A stretch of DNA of 55,369 nt from Welwitschia mirabilis (GCA_051453625.1 JBOZIK010000001.1:248295314-248350682); one strand, 5' to 3'; shown: positions 1 to 13,197, numbered from the stretch's first letter. Numbers and translations are program-made. Notes: generated from the sequence alone by a model not told the origin.

Positions 1-1606
1 TTGCAATTAGTAATTGCAAAGGGTTTACCTAGGTTGATTGACGACAACAATAAGGATAACTTATCATTTATTCGTTTCTTGGAAATTTCTTAATTTGATA
101 AGGTTTCATCAAAGGGATCATGTGGATCATTCAAATTGTATTGTGGTAAGGTAGTTTGATTCTTTTGGTTATTTTAAGCAGTGGAGGTTTATTCTTGAGA
201 GTCATCTTGAGCTCAATTCTTATTTCAGGTCCTAGTTCTCTCATTCTTTCATGATCAGTAAAGTAGTTCATGTTGTCTCAAGTTAGTATTCCTATTTTAT
301 CCTAGTTTTAGGTAATGCAAGAAATAGGTTTGGATGGTTATAGGAAGGTTTAAATAATAAATGAAAAATATTTTTAGAAATTACAAATCACAAAGGATTC
401 CAAGGTTTTTCAAAGAGATTCATTAATCATGTAGAGTAGTGTTAAGGTCACAATAAAATAGATACATTAATAACATAAAGCTTAATGTAATAAAATCATA
501 AGAAAATTTTAAAGGTTTAAGTTGTTGAAGAATGTAGCAAAATAGAGATAATAAATCATGAGTAAAACATAACAAGAATCATAAAACATTGTTAAGAAAA
601 TTTTAATGTTTTACGCATGCAACAAAATATAAGAACAAAAATAAACAATGCAGAAATGCAAAAAACATAGCAAAAAAGAAAAAAAAAAAATCACATAACA
701 TTATCATAAAGTTTAATTAAAATGTTTAAGGTTTTAAAGTCTTTTAACTCCAAAATAACTTGCAAAAAACATTATACCTGCAAAAAACATGTGAGAAAAT
801 TTTTAAAAAAATTTAAAAGACTAGACTAGTTCAAGATAATACTGAAAAGGACTAATATTAGCCATTGGGAAAAAAAGAAAAGAAACATAAAACAAAAGAA
901 AGGAAAAAGAACCAATTCAAGTATCACTAGAAGAAAGATCAGTACCCATTATTGGAAAAAGGAAAAATTACAAAAAGGAAAACTAGTATTCCTCCGAGTT
1001 ACTACTATGCCATTATTCTTGGTAATGGTGCTAGAATTTGATTAACTTATAGTATAATAATCAAAATTAAAACTAAGTTAAAACTTAGTTATCATTATTC
1101 CTCAGAGATGATATTGGGTATTGGCTATTATTGCACAAACTATAATCTTAATACGAGTTACAAAAATAAAAGAAAGATAATAAGAGATGAAATGATTTTT
1201 TAGAGTTTGAAGTTGATCTTAAAGAGGAGGGAAGCAAACTAGCTCTAAGGTATTACGAAATCATCCTATGTGATCCTTCACTCCAAATTTGTCTAGCTAT
1301 CTTTCTGCAAAACCATTAAAACTATTAAGTAATTTCAACCCAATTCATGAGCATGATCTAATACACTATATAATGAATGGTGAACTCAACTATACTTAAA
1401 TAATAATAGAAAGTAAGGACTCTTAAAGTTCTTAAACTCTATGAAATTAAAGGATTAAGTGATAAAGAGGAATTTACACAATTAAATTAAACTTAATAGT
1501 AAAAAAAGTTAACTAAGCATTCTAATTATAATACTAATTATTAATTAAGATAAAAAAAAAAATTGCTTTACAACAAGAATAACTTTAGAGCAAAGGAAGA
1601 AGGAAA
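1..1606. other. AT-rich stretch without a recognised gene
   Basis: I see no coding region, RNA gene or transposon terminus here. The only structure noted is a short perfect inverted repeat at 1071-1090, with 9-base arms (AACTAAGTT / AACTTAGTT) and a 2-base centre. The last five bases before 1607 (GGAAA, 1602-1606) serve as the left target-site copy of the retrotransposon that follows. Confidence 0.5.
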
Positions 1607-2845
1607 TGTTGTAGTACATGTTTGTGCAAATATTACATCCTCAAATAAATTCTAAAAATAACTAAAACATATATATCACATAATATAACATACTAATATA
1701 GATGGAATTGATTCAAATTTCATAATTTTGTCAAAGGCATAGTTGAGAAGAAAGATAATTAATTTTAAAACAAAATAATTATGTATTTTTTAAGTAGAAT
1801 AATAACACTGAAACGTAATAGTGCAAATGAATATACTATGAAAATGATATGTAAGGTTTATAATGTAATAACTATTCAATTACCAAATCAACTTATTACT
1901 AAGATAGACCCTATAACCTAGGTCAATAAAGAAAAGCTGTTGTAAGATCAAAATTAGCCTAAGCTATCTAGTGGGTCAAACAGACTATGAAAACAATGCA
2001 AAGTTAATCTAGGACATGAAATGAAATGCATATAAAGTAATAATATCAACCTTAATAAAGGTTTCCCTCATGATTTATATCATAGATGAATCTATCATAG
2101 AATTATAAGAAACATAAATAATAAAGAAAATGCACATAACATATAATATAAAAAGAAAAATAAAGTTTTGATTAAGTCAAACCAACATCTGTATTATAAA
2201 GCAATAGTACCTAAATAAAGGATATATAGCCTAATACCAAGAAATAAGTCTCTTTGTAATAACAAAATATGGATCTGCTATTCTTTGATCTCCTATTGTG
2301 ATAATTTATGATGCCTAAGAAGATTAAGTCAAAGTTAAGAATGAAGGAGGTATTTATTACAAATATAAACTCTAAATACAAAAAATACTAATAGATGCTG
2401 TAAAATCCTAACAATCATGCAAGAAAAGTTGGTGATGTTTGATAAAGTGTTATATTTAGGTTCTGTCCTACTTGTCATTTATATATTATAATATATGATG
2501 CCATATCATACGAGATCTACATTAGCTACTAGATTAGTTCAATAAGAGTCCTTAGTAGCATAAGTACCTCTATCATCCATATAGTCATCCAGATGATAAG
2601 GTGAATGATGGGCTTTGGTAAAATATTTCTTATATTAGATAAGCATCTTTGATTATAGGATTACTACTTTAGATCAAAAGTATTTTATTTTGTCTGAATT
2701 ACTATTAAATGTAATAAAAATTACATGTTTTTGTAATATTTGCCTTAGCTCTCCATTTTCATTGAAACTCAGTATAAACCTGTCAAATGTTCTATACAAC
2801 TATTTAACATATCCTATTAAATACGTATAATTTGATAGCATAACA
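1607..2845 (-). repeat. 3' LTR of the first Athila-type element
   Basis: This is a direct repeat of 13219-14436, recognised through many shared blocks. Examples are the run ending AATATTACAT near 1633 against AATGTTACAT in the other copy, and the block around TAATATAGATG. It starts TGTTGTAG and ends ATAACA. The other copy ends ATAATA, a C-to-T change at the terminal CA. In the sense direction it is the 3' LTR. A polypurine tract next to it is only weakly visible. Confidence 0.8.
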
Positions 2846-3033
2846 TATCCTTTTATTTAGTCTTATGAACTCCTTAAAAATTAGGAAAACAACCATAATT
2901 GTAAGCCAAATTAACTAAAGATAAATCAACTATGGATCTATAAAATAAACTTAGAAATAATCTTTGAAATCATAGAATGTAGAATAGAAATGTCAAAAAT
3001 AGATAACTGAATGTTTTACCTATGTAGCATAAG

Positions 3034-3061
3034 TGACCATACTATTGTAATAGTATGGTCA
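3034..3061. repeat. perfect 13-bp inverted repeat
   Basis: The arms TGACCATACTATT and AATAGTATGGTCA are exact reverse complements separated by the two bases GT, so the 28-base site could form a near loop-less hairpin or cruciform. It is followed directly by TCTAGACGATTGAGAG, which resembles the TCATCTAGATGA-type palindromes at 14176 and 50579. Confidence 0.85.
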
Positions 3062-4199
3062 TCTAGACGATTGAGAGAATGATAGGCTTAAAAATTATTT
3101 TTAAAAAATAGAATCTTGTAAAACAAATTTCATTAGTATAAATATTAAAATGTATTTATGTTAATAGCATTCCACTTGATTATACAATAAATATTGAGAA
3201 ATAATTGTTTATAACATAAGAAAAATACTCATCATAAAATTCAAGAAATGATATGTAAAAGATGTGCATAAAATATCTCATTAATAAAAATGTATACTAT
3301 GGCGATACTCAAAAAATTGTATGTTTATAAAAATCATGAGTTTTTATATATTCCATGGAAGAAAGATGCATAATACAATAAATCACTCTCCTCATCATGC
3401 CAAAATGAATTTCTGATGTGTAGTAAGATTATGTGTAGATGAAGAACAAGGAGGGTGCTTAGGGTCTATAGGAAAATGATGACTAAGTGATGTTGTAAAG
3501 AAGTGTGTCATCTCATATACCTATACTATGATTACCTTTGGGAGATCAAATATCACACTATGCTCAATATGTAATATGTACTAATGTACATCAATCAACT
3601 ACTTCTTGGTGTGTTATACTCTTCTTTTAATCATAAAGATCCTTTATTCAAGTGTAGTAATGGCTTATTCTACCATCTTTTTAATGCTTTATGCCATATT
3701 TACTAGGAGAACCACAATATTCTCAATAATGATACCCATCATAGATATTTATACTTGAGGTTTCTTTACTTCTTCTAGAATATAAATGCCCATGTTTTAT
3801 AGGTAATGAGCTGAAGTCTGAAGATGTTTTAGTTTCTACTCATCCATAGGATTAGGTGTGCAAAATAATTTAAACATAATTGAGAGGAGACAAGGATATC
3901 CTAGAGTCTATAACTATCATGCCTCAATCATACTTCTGAGTTTTCTCTAAATTAATGTTGGTAGATCATCCATTTGCTTCCCTTGCCTAAATACTACTAA
4001 CATCTAAAGATGGGTAACCATAACATGACTATTATGGAATAAATGGCTAATGTTATGAATCAATCTTCTATGAAGAATTTGATAGGTAGGCAATAATTGT
4101 AACACCAAAACTCCCTGTCTATTAGTAGTTAGGTCAGCTAGTATGACTAGTGCCACTCTATAAGCATAGTGCTTCTTTATACTACTAGTTGAGTGGATA

Positions 4200-4640
4200 T
4201 GTATACTCCTAACATCATCTAGATTAGTAACAACAACAATGTGGATCAAGAAAATTAATATGTCATGGACACAAATAGTATCTTATTATATTGACTAGAC
4301 AGTCACAATTATTAAAATACCTCTTTATATGCATAGTCTCATAAAAATTTCTGATCTCTAAGATGTAATGTGTATCACATGAATCTATAATTCACCTACA
4401 ATATATATTTGTTTGTATCTGGTCCACCTTTTATTTTAATCAGCTCATGAAATCGTTACAATGTCTCTTTACTCAAATAGATGCTATCTGAATGGAGAGA
4501 AACTAATGTTGGTGAGGTGGAGGATGGACTGACTCTACTCACTTAATCTTAGGTGGTACTAATAGGATTTCCTCCTAATCTACTACCTTGGCCTCTATCT
4601 TGGCCTATCACACTTGACATGTATGTGGTTTAATCAGTCA
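4200..4640 (-). pseudogene. probable nested Ty1/copia gag-protease fragment
   Basis: Read on the minus strand, codons near 4395-4355 give stop-IIDSCDTHYIL. This resembles the copia protease start W-[IV]-[IV]-D-S-G-A-[ST]-x-H, with the Trp codon changed TGG to TGA. Just upstream in sense comes YLSKETLQRFHELIKIK, which looks like the hydrophilic gag-protease linker of copia elements. Downstream an 81-codon open frame (4249-4004) shows no clear domain. The fragment lies inside the Athila-type element, so it would be a nested insertion. Evidence is limited to these short motifs; an internal part of the host element's tail is the alternative. Confidence 0.42.
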
Positions 4641-6889
4641 AAAATACAAAACTCATAAAGTAAGATCAAGTGGAAATTATTAAGATGTATCTCATGGAAT
4701 CTTTAAACGACTTCATAGCTTGATTTTTATGTATAAAAATCCTAAAAATATGTTCTACAACTTTTTAAGAGTATCAATACATCCTCTATTATCTAATAAT
4801 ATAAAGCAAAACCCAAAACATGAGAAAATGTATAAAACTAGAAGGCCTCAGAGAAGGTAAAAAAAGGAAGTGCTCAATCCAAAAATATAATTCAGTGGAA
4901 ATTTAGATCTCATTATATTAATCAATATTCCCTTAAAAATCACTACATTTGGACTTAAAGTTTTTCTAAAATAAGAGTTAAAGTTAAAATCCTAGTTCTA
5001 CCTTATAAAATATGCAATTTTAGATAACTTGTAAAATACATGATGAAAATCATATTCATAAGTATCAAATTGAAAAACATAAAAAAATAATTAATATATA
5101 TGAAAACTATGAGCTTAAAGGCTCAAAAATAAGAGAAAAAATTGAAAATAATAAGGGAGAGAAAAACTTAGCTCATTTTAATAAATTCTTTCAAAAATCA
5201 TAATCTAGACTGCTAATCTGATAGGGAAAATTTTTAAAATGTTGGTAGGCATAAGTGTAATGGTGGTCTCTCGAAGGAATATATGAAAATGACAAAAAGA
5301 TAACAAAAATAGAGGAAAAGAATCATGACCAAAGTTTTATTATACTATCGTCTAATAGTACTATTTGGATGGCAGCCCCAAGATAACTTCTAGAAAAATC
5401 TTAATTGTCATCGACCATGTCATCTAAACAACTTGAAGGACAATGACACTTTGAAAAAGTTTAGAAAAATAAAGTTGCCAATAAAATAAGTTAGGTTTAG
5501 ATATTAGTGTAAAGGTATCATATTTTATCACAAAACTTGAAAAATATGAAATTGTAAAGAATCATAATGAATAAGGCTATGGAATGAGGAAGACTTAAAA
5601 GAATTAAAATATTGGGTAATGAAAATGCACTAAGTAGGATGAATCCTAATAAAGAAAACTAAACAAATATGATTGGACTAAAAAATAATTATAAAAATAT
5701 GTATAACTCTAAAAGACTCAAAGGAATCTCATAAAAATTATAAAGAAAATCCTCTAAGAATAAGAGAAGATCATTTAGTCAAAATGCTAAAAGAAAGTTA
5801 ACTTTTATTAATGAAACATCTTGAGTGAAAATAAAACTAATAACAAGGAAACTACTGAATAATGAGATCTTATAAATAATAATGAAAAACTATGAAAATG
5901 AGTATGAAATAATAAACTAAAGAATCAAATAAAAATAAACAAAAATAGACACTAGGACCATGAGGGGATAGTGTACCTACCCTAAATTATAACCTAGAAA
6001 ACCCCCTTGAAAGATATTATAAAATAATGTAAGTAAAGATACATGATAAAACTTATTGAATTCATAAAGTTCCACTTAAAAGAGTAGTAATTATAATAAT
6101 ACTAAAGATCAAATGCTCGAAATAATAAATGATAAAATCAAAAGATACTCAAAAATAAACTTACTTTCTCACATTGTAAAACACATCTAAATCCTCAAAA
6201 GTGAAATGATAATGTAGAATACTAAAAGTCTAGGAAATAAAAAATGCCTTTGATTGCACAAGGAATACCACTGATCCTATAGCCTTAAAGTTTTATTACT
6301 ATTTTCCATGATGAGGGGAGTGCAGCTATAGTCAAAGAAGTAAAGACCCATGAAGCATAATCAATTGATCCCCCAGTGAAGTTTTCATAGCTACTAACAC
6401 TATCAAAGATCTCTTTTGAAAAATTTTACCCTAGTATAGTAGGACATGATGGAGACCATGTATTTTAACATAGATATAATCGATCATATTTTTTTACACA
6501 AATAATTCTCACATGATCACACACTCAAAAAGATGAAGGTGAAGAAGTGAGATGAAAGACAAAAAAGAACATAGTTAAATAACCAAAGATCTTATACCAT
6601 TGAAAAAAGGCACAGGAACTAAGACATCTTCCTTAAAAGTAAATTTCATAGACATGTGAATGTCTTAAGATTAAATAGATCCAATCTTATCACTGTAAAA
6701 ATGCCAAAATACAAATACTAATTATGGAAACTTTATAAAGTAAACACATAAGTCAAGTTAAATATGATTAAGTGATATCATAACATACATCAAAGGAATG
6801 GGGTAAGAGAGAATTCAAAAAATGATAGAAAGGAAGTCCTCCCAATTAAGGAAAACCTCCAAGATTGTATTAAAATGTTTTTCATATAT

Positions 6890-7960
6890 TTTCAACCTTT
6901 GTTCACTAGCTTTTCAAATCTTCTTAGTGTGTAAGTTGGAAATCTCAATGAGTCATTATATTGTAATTTTTCTATAAGATAAGGATCTAACCATTTAGAG
7001 GTTAACTTATTTTATAAAAGGTGTACTCTAGTATTATATAAAATAACAAGTTGGCTAGGTTTAAACTTTTCATAAAGTAACTTTCTATCATGTTTGAATT
7101 TATCTTAGGCTTTATGAATGAGTTGACGATGTATAGCACATGTACATTTCTTATCTAACTGATTAAGTTAGACTAATCTATTTTAAATATTTTTATAAAG
7201 ATCTATAAGATTAAGTTAATAAGAAGCATAATAAGAGTTATAACATAAATCAACTAGTACAACACAAACTCTTTTGTAAATAAGTTCATAAGGTGAAAAA
7301 CCAATAGAATTACTGTAAGTAATATAGTAAGACTAAAGAACATCATTAAGCTTAGATTCCCAAGATTTTTTAATTAATGAACACAATTTTTTAAAGATTT
7401 TTTTTTATTTCTCTATTTGCATTTTTAAATTAACCATTAGTTTATGGATTATAAGCATAAGCTACTCTATGTTCAATTCCAATTGATAAAAGAAGCTTTT
7501 TAGAACAATAATTAATAAAATGAGTTTTATAATAACTAATAATAATTCTATAAAAACTAATACATTGAAAAATATAAGTTTTAATTAAAGTGCAAATAGT
7601 TTAGGCATCATTAATAAATGTAGGAATAGCTTCAACCCATTTAGTAACATAATCAATAGTCACTAAAATATAGTTCTTATCATTAGAAGGTGGTTTAAGA
7701 GGGCCTATAAAATCAATTTCCCAATAATTAAAAGGTCCACATTCAAGATTAGGTTTAAAGAGCATATCATAAAAATGAATGAGAGTACCATAACATTGAC
7801 AATCATTACACCTTCTAGTAAAATCAAAAGAGTCTTGAAAAAGAGTAGGCTAAAAAAACCAGAGTAAAGAATTTTCATTACTGCTTTCTATCCACTAAAA
7901 TAACTTTTATAACTACTACCATGACAAAGATGAAGGATGTCTAATTTTTCCCATTTAGAC
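6890..7960 (-). pseudogene. Ty3/gypsy integrase, decayed
   Basis: This is the integrase part of the Athila-type polyprotein, which inserts the cDNA into chromosomes. In sense order I read a zinc-binding region (CHG...F..LFQDSFDFTRRCNDCQC), then the core motif WEIDFIGPLKPP with its first catalytic Asp, followed by YVTKWVEAIPTF. Next comes FYRIIISYYKTHF, where the family has IISDGG.HF, so the second catalytic Asp is lost. After GIEHRVAYAYNP-stop-TNG there is a C-terminal region with HDRKLLYEKF and a remnant of the GKL.SRW.GP motif near 6960-7050. Stops (for example where Gln is expected in NPQTNG) and frameshifts make it non-functional. It follows RNase H directly, as expected for a single gag-pol unit. 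Confidence 0.85.
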
Positions 7961-9360
7961 ATACATTTTCTCATGATTTGATCTTTGCACCTATAATAAA
8001 GATATGGCTCTATACATTTATAACCATATATTCTATGGAGAAAAGAGTTTTTTTGATTATGACTCTAAGGTTGTGATGTTTTTATGGTAGTAAGATAATT
8101 AACTATCTTAGCATACCAAGAAGAAGAATGGGTAGAAGATATAGCAAAACCTTATTCATCTAGAAAATAATCATTAATCATAAGATCATCAATAGAAGAA
8201 GAAAGACATAATAAATGATCTACTATACTATTGTATTTCTTTACTTTATCAATGATGGTAAGATTAAATTACTATATGAAGAGTATCCATCAAATGAATA
8301 TAGCACTAGAATCTTTTTTAGTCATAAGATGTCTAATAGATGTATGATAACTATAAACATTTGTATGAAAGTCTAAAAGATAGTGTCTAAGAGTATCAAG
8401 GAAAAATATTATGGCTAACGTTTTTTTTTAGTAGTAGCATAATTTAATCGAGCTTTAGACAAATTTTTGATATGATAAGATATAAATTTAAAATCATTTT
8501 CATACATTTATCCAAAAATCCCATCCACAACAATATACTAGTATCACATAATAATTCAAAATCTTTATTTTAATTAGGTGCTATTATAATAGGTGTGAAA
8601 GAGATCTTATCTTTAAGTGTTTTAAAAGCAATCTAAAAAGATTTATTTCATTCAAATTTTTATTTCTTTTTCAAGTAACAAGTAAAGGGGTTTATAAATT
8701 TTAGCATAATACTAAATAAAATGATAATAAAAACCATAATAACTAAGGAAATATCAAACTTGTTTTATAGTTGTAGGAGGAGTTAAGTTTTTAATGATAC
8801 TTACTTTTTCAGGGCCCATCCTAATTCCTTTACTAAAAATGTGATGACCTAGGATAATGTGAATATTAACTAGAAAGAAACTCTTATTCCAATTCACATG
8901 TAGGCTACTCTCAATGAATCTATTAAGGAATTTCTCTAACCTTTTTAATATTTATTCAAAATTTTCACCATACATTGAGAAGTTATCTAAAAAAAATTCA
9001 ATTTATTCCTCTAACATATTAGAATAGATACCCATCATTGCACATTAAAAAGTACTAGGAGCATTGCAAAGTCCAAGAGGCATGTGTCTAAAGGCAAATT
9101 TTCTAAAAAATGAAGTGAAAGTTATTTTTGATTTATTTGTACTAGCTATGTAAACCTTATTATAACCACTATATCCATTAAGAAAATAATAAAAGGAATG
9201 TCCTTGGATTTTATTAAGTATTTGATCAATAAAATGTAAATGATAATGATATTTCTTTGTTACTTCACTTAGCTTTCTCAAATCAATACACATTCTCCAC
9301 TTCCCATATTTATTAGACACTACCATCAAAGGCTTAATTTACTTATTATCAAATATGGCA
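7961..9360 (-). pseudogene. Ty3/gypsy reverse transcriptase and RNase H, decayed
   Basis: The clearest part is the open frame at 9329-9045. It reads VVSNKYGKWRMCIDLRKLSE, then FYYFLNGYSGYN and RHMPLGLCNAPSTF, the palm region of gypsy RT. The first catalytic residue in the FLDGYSGYN-type motif is Asn here (FLNGYSGYN). After a stop the frame continues as MGIYSNM and FLDNFSMYGENFE near 9000-8960, where the family has [FY]-x-D-D; the second Asp is again Asn. Then follow LHVNWNKSFFLV, LGHHIFSKGI and MGPEKVSIIKNLTPPTT, typical of the RT-RNase H connection. The RNase H part (roughly 8700-7960) is heavily broken but ends in SWYAKIVNYLTT, usual before integrase. Both Asp-to-Asn changes fit single G-to-A transitions. 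Confidence 0.88.
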
Positions 9361-9935
9361 TAAATAATTTTAGTGTTCATTAATTTAATGATTTCATCTT
9401 TATGATTTGTTTAAGGGATAGATTTAGTATACATTGGAGTTGTCTAATATGTTTGGCATTATCTTCAAGGTAGATTTTATATTGGATAATGGAAGTAGGA
9501 ATGTTTGTTAAATCTTTATGGGTCTAAGTAAATGCATTAACCTTATAATTCAGAAGTAAGATTAAAATTGATTCTTATTAAGGGGAAAGATTCTTATTTA
9601 TTTTCAATAGTGTATTCATATCATTACACAAAAAGATATATTTCAGTCCACTAGGTAAAGGTTTTAGATTTACATGCAAATTTTTAGTTTCCATTATTTG
9701 TTATTAGAATTCATTATTATATCAGACTATTATTTAGATAACAAGAGTGGATTACCTCCCTCAAAATATAAAATCTTAGTTATTTTCAAATGTTAAACTT
9801 TTTTATAGATTGTAGTTTCAATTTCATTAGTCTCCTTATTAAAATAGTTAGTTTCTAAATGTTCATAATTAAGTTTATCATCAACAAAAGCTTTCAATTT
9901 TTTTAATTCAAGTGGATTATCAAACAAGATAGGAT

Positions 9936-10490
9936 TATAAAGCATTAACCATCTCTATTCAAGTGGATGATTCTGTAAAAATAGTGTTACTTAATTTCTT
10001 CTTCAACATTTAATTCATTACCTAGGCCTTTTTTAGTAGCATCAAAAACTCTAATGGTAAACATTTTATTTTCTAAGTGACACTCATCATTATAGTTCTT
10101 ATAGTAATAATATAATGGACTATTATATAAATTATCTACTAGAAGTAGCAGATAATCTCTGTTATGCTCAACTTTAATCATAACCACATCTATTGGATAA
10201 TATGCTTTTTCAATTTGTATCACCAAATATGTTATGATTCCTACAATTTTTTCATTGATGTATCTACTAATTCTAAATAAGGTATGTAGGCTTAATTCTA
10301 CTTCTGAAACAAGTTATTGATAAATGTATAATGGCATAATGTTAATATTTACTCCTATATAAATTAAGGCTTTCTTTATTCTTTCATTTCCTTCTAAAGT
10401 GATACTAACTGTTGCTTCCTTTGGATCCCTAATCTTTGGGCATTTTTACAAAACTAAGTTGGTTATAGATTGGGATAGATATACTTTATT
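9936..10490 (-). pseudogene. retroviral-type aspartic protease of the Athila-type element
   Basis: The frame reads NLVL at its start, then SITLEGNERIKKALIYIGVN followed by INIMPLYIY. The family active site is ALIDLGASVNLMP. The catalytic Asp is replaced by Tyr, so the protease cannot work. The downstream part (10226-9987) reads KAYYPIDVVMIKVEHNRDY and ENKMFTIRVFDATKKGLG. The protease of the second element (49372-49900) has matching text (YYPIDVIIIEVKHNRGY and NKTFIIRVFNVAKKDLG), so the two elements are close relatives in their coding part. Confidence 0.8.
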
Positions 10491-10681
10491 AGGTATGGTT
10501 TATTTTGTTCTCCTACTTAGATCTTTTCATGACTTAGAATATTTAGGATTTTGTTGTAAGAGTTTCCAAAATGATAAAGATATGCTCACATCTTAGATTA
10601 AGGCTTTAAGATAATCATCAAAGGTAGGATTGGTATTTACTTTATCAATCCAAGGGGTAGTAGGTTTCTTTCATTTATCAT

Positions 10682-11153
10682 GAGAATAATTTTTCTTATT
10701 AAGCTTATCACTTAAATAAGAAAATAAAGTATGATTTTCTAATATTTTAATATCCTCTTTTTCTTATTCATCTTTCTTATCATTCTTAGAAGTTGAAGCC
10801 TCATTGGTAGAAGGTGTTATATCATCTTCAGTTCTTGTGATAACCTTACAAACTTTTCTTACTTCATTAGGATTTGGTAAAGGTTGTGTTGCAAGTGTTC
10901 TTTATATTCTTTATCTTGAGAAGAATTTTTTTTATTAATATTATTACTTAAAGGAGAAGGAAGAGAATGATTTTATAATATTTCAATATCCTCTTCTTCT
11001 TTTTTATATTTCTTATCATTTTTAGAAGTTGAAGCCTCATGGGTAAAATGTATTGTATCATTTTTACTTCTTGTGATAACCTTACAATATTTTCTTACTT
11101 TATTAGGGTTCGGTAAAGTTTCTGTTACAAGTGTTCTTTTTGGTATTTTATTT
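10682..11153 (-). repeat. ~236-bp tandem duplication in the gag-protease linker
   Basis: Two adjacent, diverged direct copies (about 10682-10917 and 10918-11153) share blocks such as TTAGAAGTTGAAGCCTCAT and CTTGTGATAACCTTACAA in the same order. In sense each encodes a Lys/Glu-rich stretch of the linker between the zinc knuckle and protease (for example KKEEEDIEIL). The related element at 49070 has only one equivalent (EEDIKILENYNFPSLS). The duplication therefore arose in this lineage. Confidence 0.85.
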
Positions 11154-12448
11154 ATAATAGTTTATTAAAGAACATTAACTAGATTTTCAATATTTGAATT
11201 TGTCTTCTCTCGAGATTTTCTTAATTCATCAATGGAATTTCTAAGTGGATCATTTTGATTTTGATAATTTAATGTACTTTATTGAAATTTGAGTTAATTA
11301 GTTGGAATATTTTGAGTTATTTATTTGAAAATTAGCATTCTCAAATCTATTTCCAAATGGGTTAAAATTTGGATGATTTTCTTAAAGTTCTTGAATTTTT
11401 TCTCAAAATATTAAAATTTATGTTGTTCATTCATCCTAGATTTAAATAAGTTTTGATTTTTATTTCGATTTTGATTTTGGTTTTGATTGCCAAAGTTTGA
11501 AGACTTTTGTTGAATGCACACATCTCTTTATAAATTTTATTTTTATAAGTTAGTAATAAAGGATATTCTTTAGTCACATGATAGTTATCTTCTTACAAAT
11601 AACAAGTTAGAATCACACTCTTTTCAATTGTTACTTTTATATTTAAAATCATTTGAATGTAATTGTTTAATGTCATGAAATATTTAATGATATTTATTAG
11701 TTCTCTTCCTATTTTTACTTCCTTCTTTTCTTGTTTTACTTCTTTAAGATCTTTCATGATTTGACCTATAGTATGATCTTTTTAAGGTGTTAGTTTAGAC
11801 CATGTTTAACTTACTCTCACTAGTTCTTCTAACAATATTCATGCATTTTACAATGTGAGATTCATTAAATTTCTATCATATAAAAATCTACAAGTTATTT
11901 GATTTGGCTATTAAGTCCATTATAGAAACAGTCTATTAATTCTTCTTAAGTAAATGCATATATAGGATTAGAATGTATTTAAATAAATAAACATTCATAA
12001 GTAAAGGCATAATATTCATTAGGTTGTTGTTGAAATCTTGTTTTCTCTTTCTTCATTTTGTCTTATTATTGTTTCCCTTATGAAACTTTTTATAAAAGCT
12101 TTTTAAACTTGGTTTACTATTTTTAAGATTTTATGAGAAATAGTTTTAAATTATAATTTTGCTTTCCTTTTAATGTGATGGGAAATATAACCATGTAAGT
12201 ATGATCACTAATTCATTTTTATCATTTCCAGAAGTAAGTACTAATTCTTTAATCTCAGCTATATGTTAGAAGGGATCTTATTTATTTTCTTCATTAAAAA
12301 GAGGATATGCATTTACACTTCTTACCTTAACATTATTATCAAAAGGTAAATCAAAAGGATTTTGGATTTCATGCTTTTCAATTGTAATTAAATCTTTAAG
12401 AGTAACATTAGCATTTGGATTTACAATGGAAGTAGAAGTTTTGATCAT
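11154..12448 (-). pseudogene. Athila-type gag, decayed
   Basis: Gag forms the virus-like particle of the retrotransposon and packages its RNA. I place the start at the ATG at 12448 (minus), giving MIKTSTSIVNPNANVTLKDL then EIQNPFDLPFDNNVKV. The second element (from 47360) reads SSSNANITLSKLL then IQTPFDLSLGDDIKL, which fixes both frame and start region. A zinc-knuckle remnant near 11620-11550 reads TCYL-stop-EDNYHVTKEYP, matching TCDLCKDNYHITKDY of the other copy (CCHC-type pattern). The middle is too broken to follow continuously. A linker with a tandem duplication separates it from the protease. Confidence 0.72.
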
Positions 12449-12687
12449 GATACAAGGATTAAGTAAAGCTAATTATTTCTGTTTTAATGTAGAACTTAAT
12501 ATTACAACAAAATAATTTTATTCTAAACTTTCTTTTGAAAGATTTCTTTTGGAAAAATTAGATTTAGAAATAATAAATACAAAAAAATATTTTTTCTTAA
12601 TTCTTAAAAGTACCTTGGATGTGTGTACCTAGGTGTAGTTCATAATTAATCAAATCTTCTTAGATGTTTTCTTCAATCAATAGTCAT

Positions 12688-12689
<2 letters not shown>

Positions 12690-12727
<38 letters not shown>
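12690..12727. repeat. (CT)n microsatellite
   Basis: A run of about 19 CT units is followed by CACACTCTCTCACTCACTC. It lies in the 5' leader of the Athila-type element, between gag and the primer-binding site. Confidence 0.95.
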
Positions 12728-12731
<4 letters not shown>

Positions 12732-12917
12732 TCTCTCACTCACTCATATTTCATCTTTAACCTTGTGTATATCATGTCCTAGAATGCTTAATTCTTTTTC
12801 CATAAACATCATTTTAGTTACTATCTAGAAAATGTATGTGGATGAAAGAAAATCCAAAAAATCTTAAAATCAAAAATACAAAAAATCGAATCACAAAATA
12901 TCACAGGAAAAAAATGG

Positions 12918-13051
12918 CAGTCATCCTTTAAGTTATTTGGACAATAGAGGGGATGGTAATAAAAACCCTAGTTCTTAAAAAAATAAAAAACCCTAAGCTT
13001 CATAGGTTGTTATCACCACATGTTGTCTAAATAATAAGGAGGATGATAGAG
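12918..13051 (-). other. two leader hairpins of the Athila-type element
   Basis: Two imperfect inverted repeats (12918-12950 and 13008-13051) read in sense as CTCTATTGTCC...AAAGGATGACTG and CTCTATCATCC...GACAACATGTGGTGATAAC. Similar pairs occur in the leader of the second Athila-type element (46818-46849 and 47035-47064) and once in each of its LTRs. The location between primer-binding site and gag is where packaging or dimerisation signals of LTR elements often sit; that role is inference. Confidence 0.5.
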
Positions 13052-13197
13052 TATTATTTTTAGAATGTAAATTGAAAAATGTAAAAATAAAACCTCTATT
13101 TCTACTACGAAGAAACAATACTACTGTAGAAAAATATCTAAATTGAAATCCAAACTAATTTTTTGAGCAACAAAAATCCTCAAATTCTAAGTAGTCT

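Larger units (their letters stand above)
2846..6889 (-). other. post-integrase region of the Athila-type element
   Basis: About 4 kb lie between the integrase end and the 3' LTR. Athila elements normally have a long region here, in some copies with an env-like frame. I could not recognise an env-like protein. A probable copia fragment is nested near 4200-4640 and a long perfect inverted repeat sits at 3034-3061. Otherwise the stretch is AT-rich and holds no supported gene. Confidence 0.5.
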
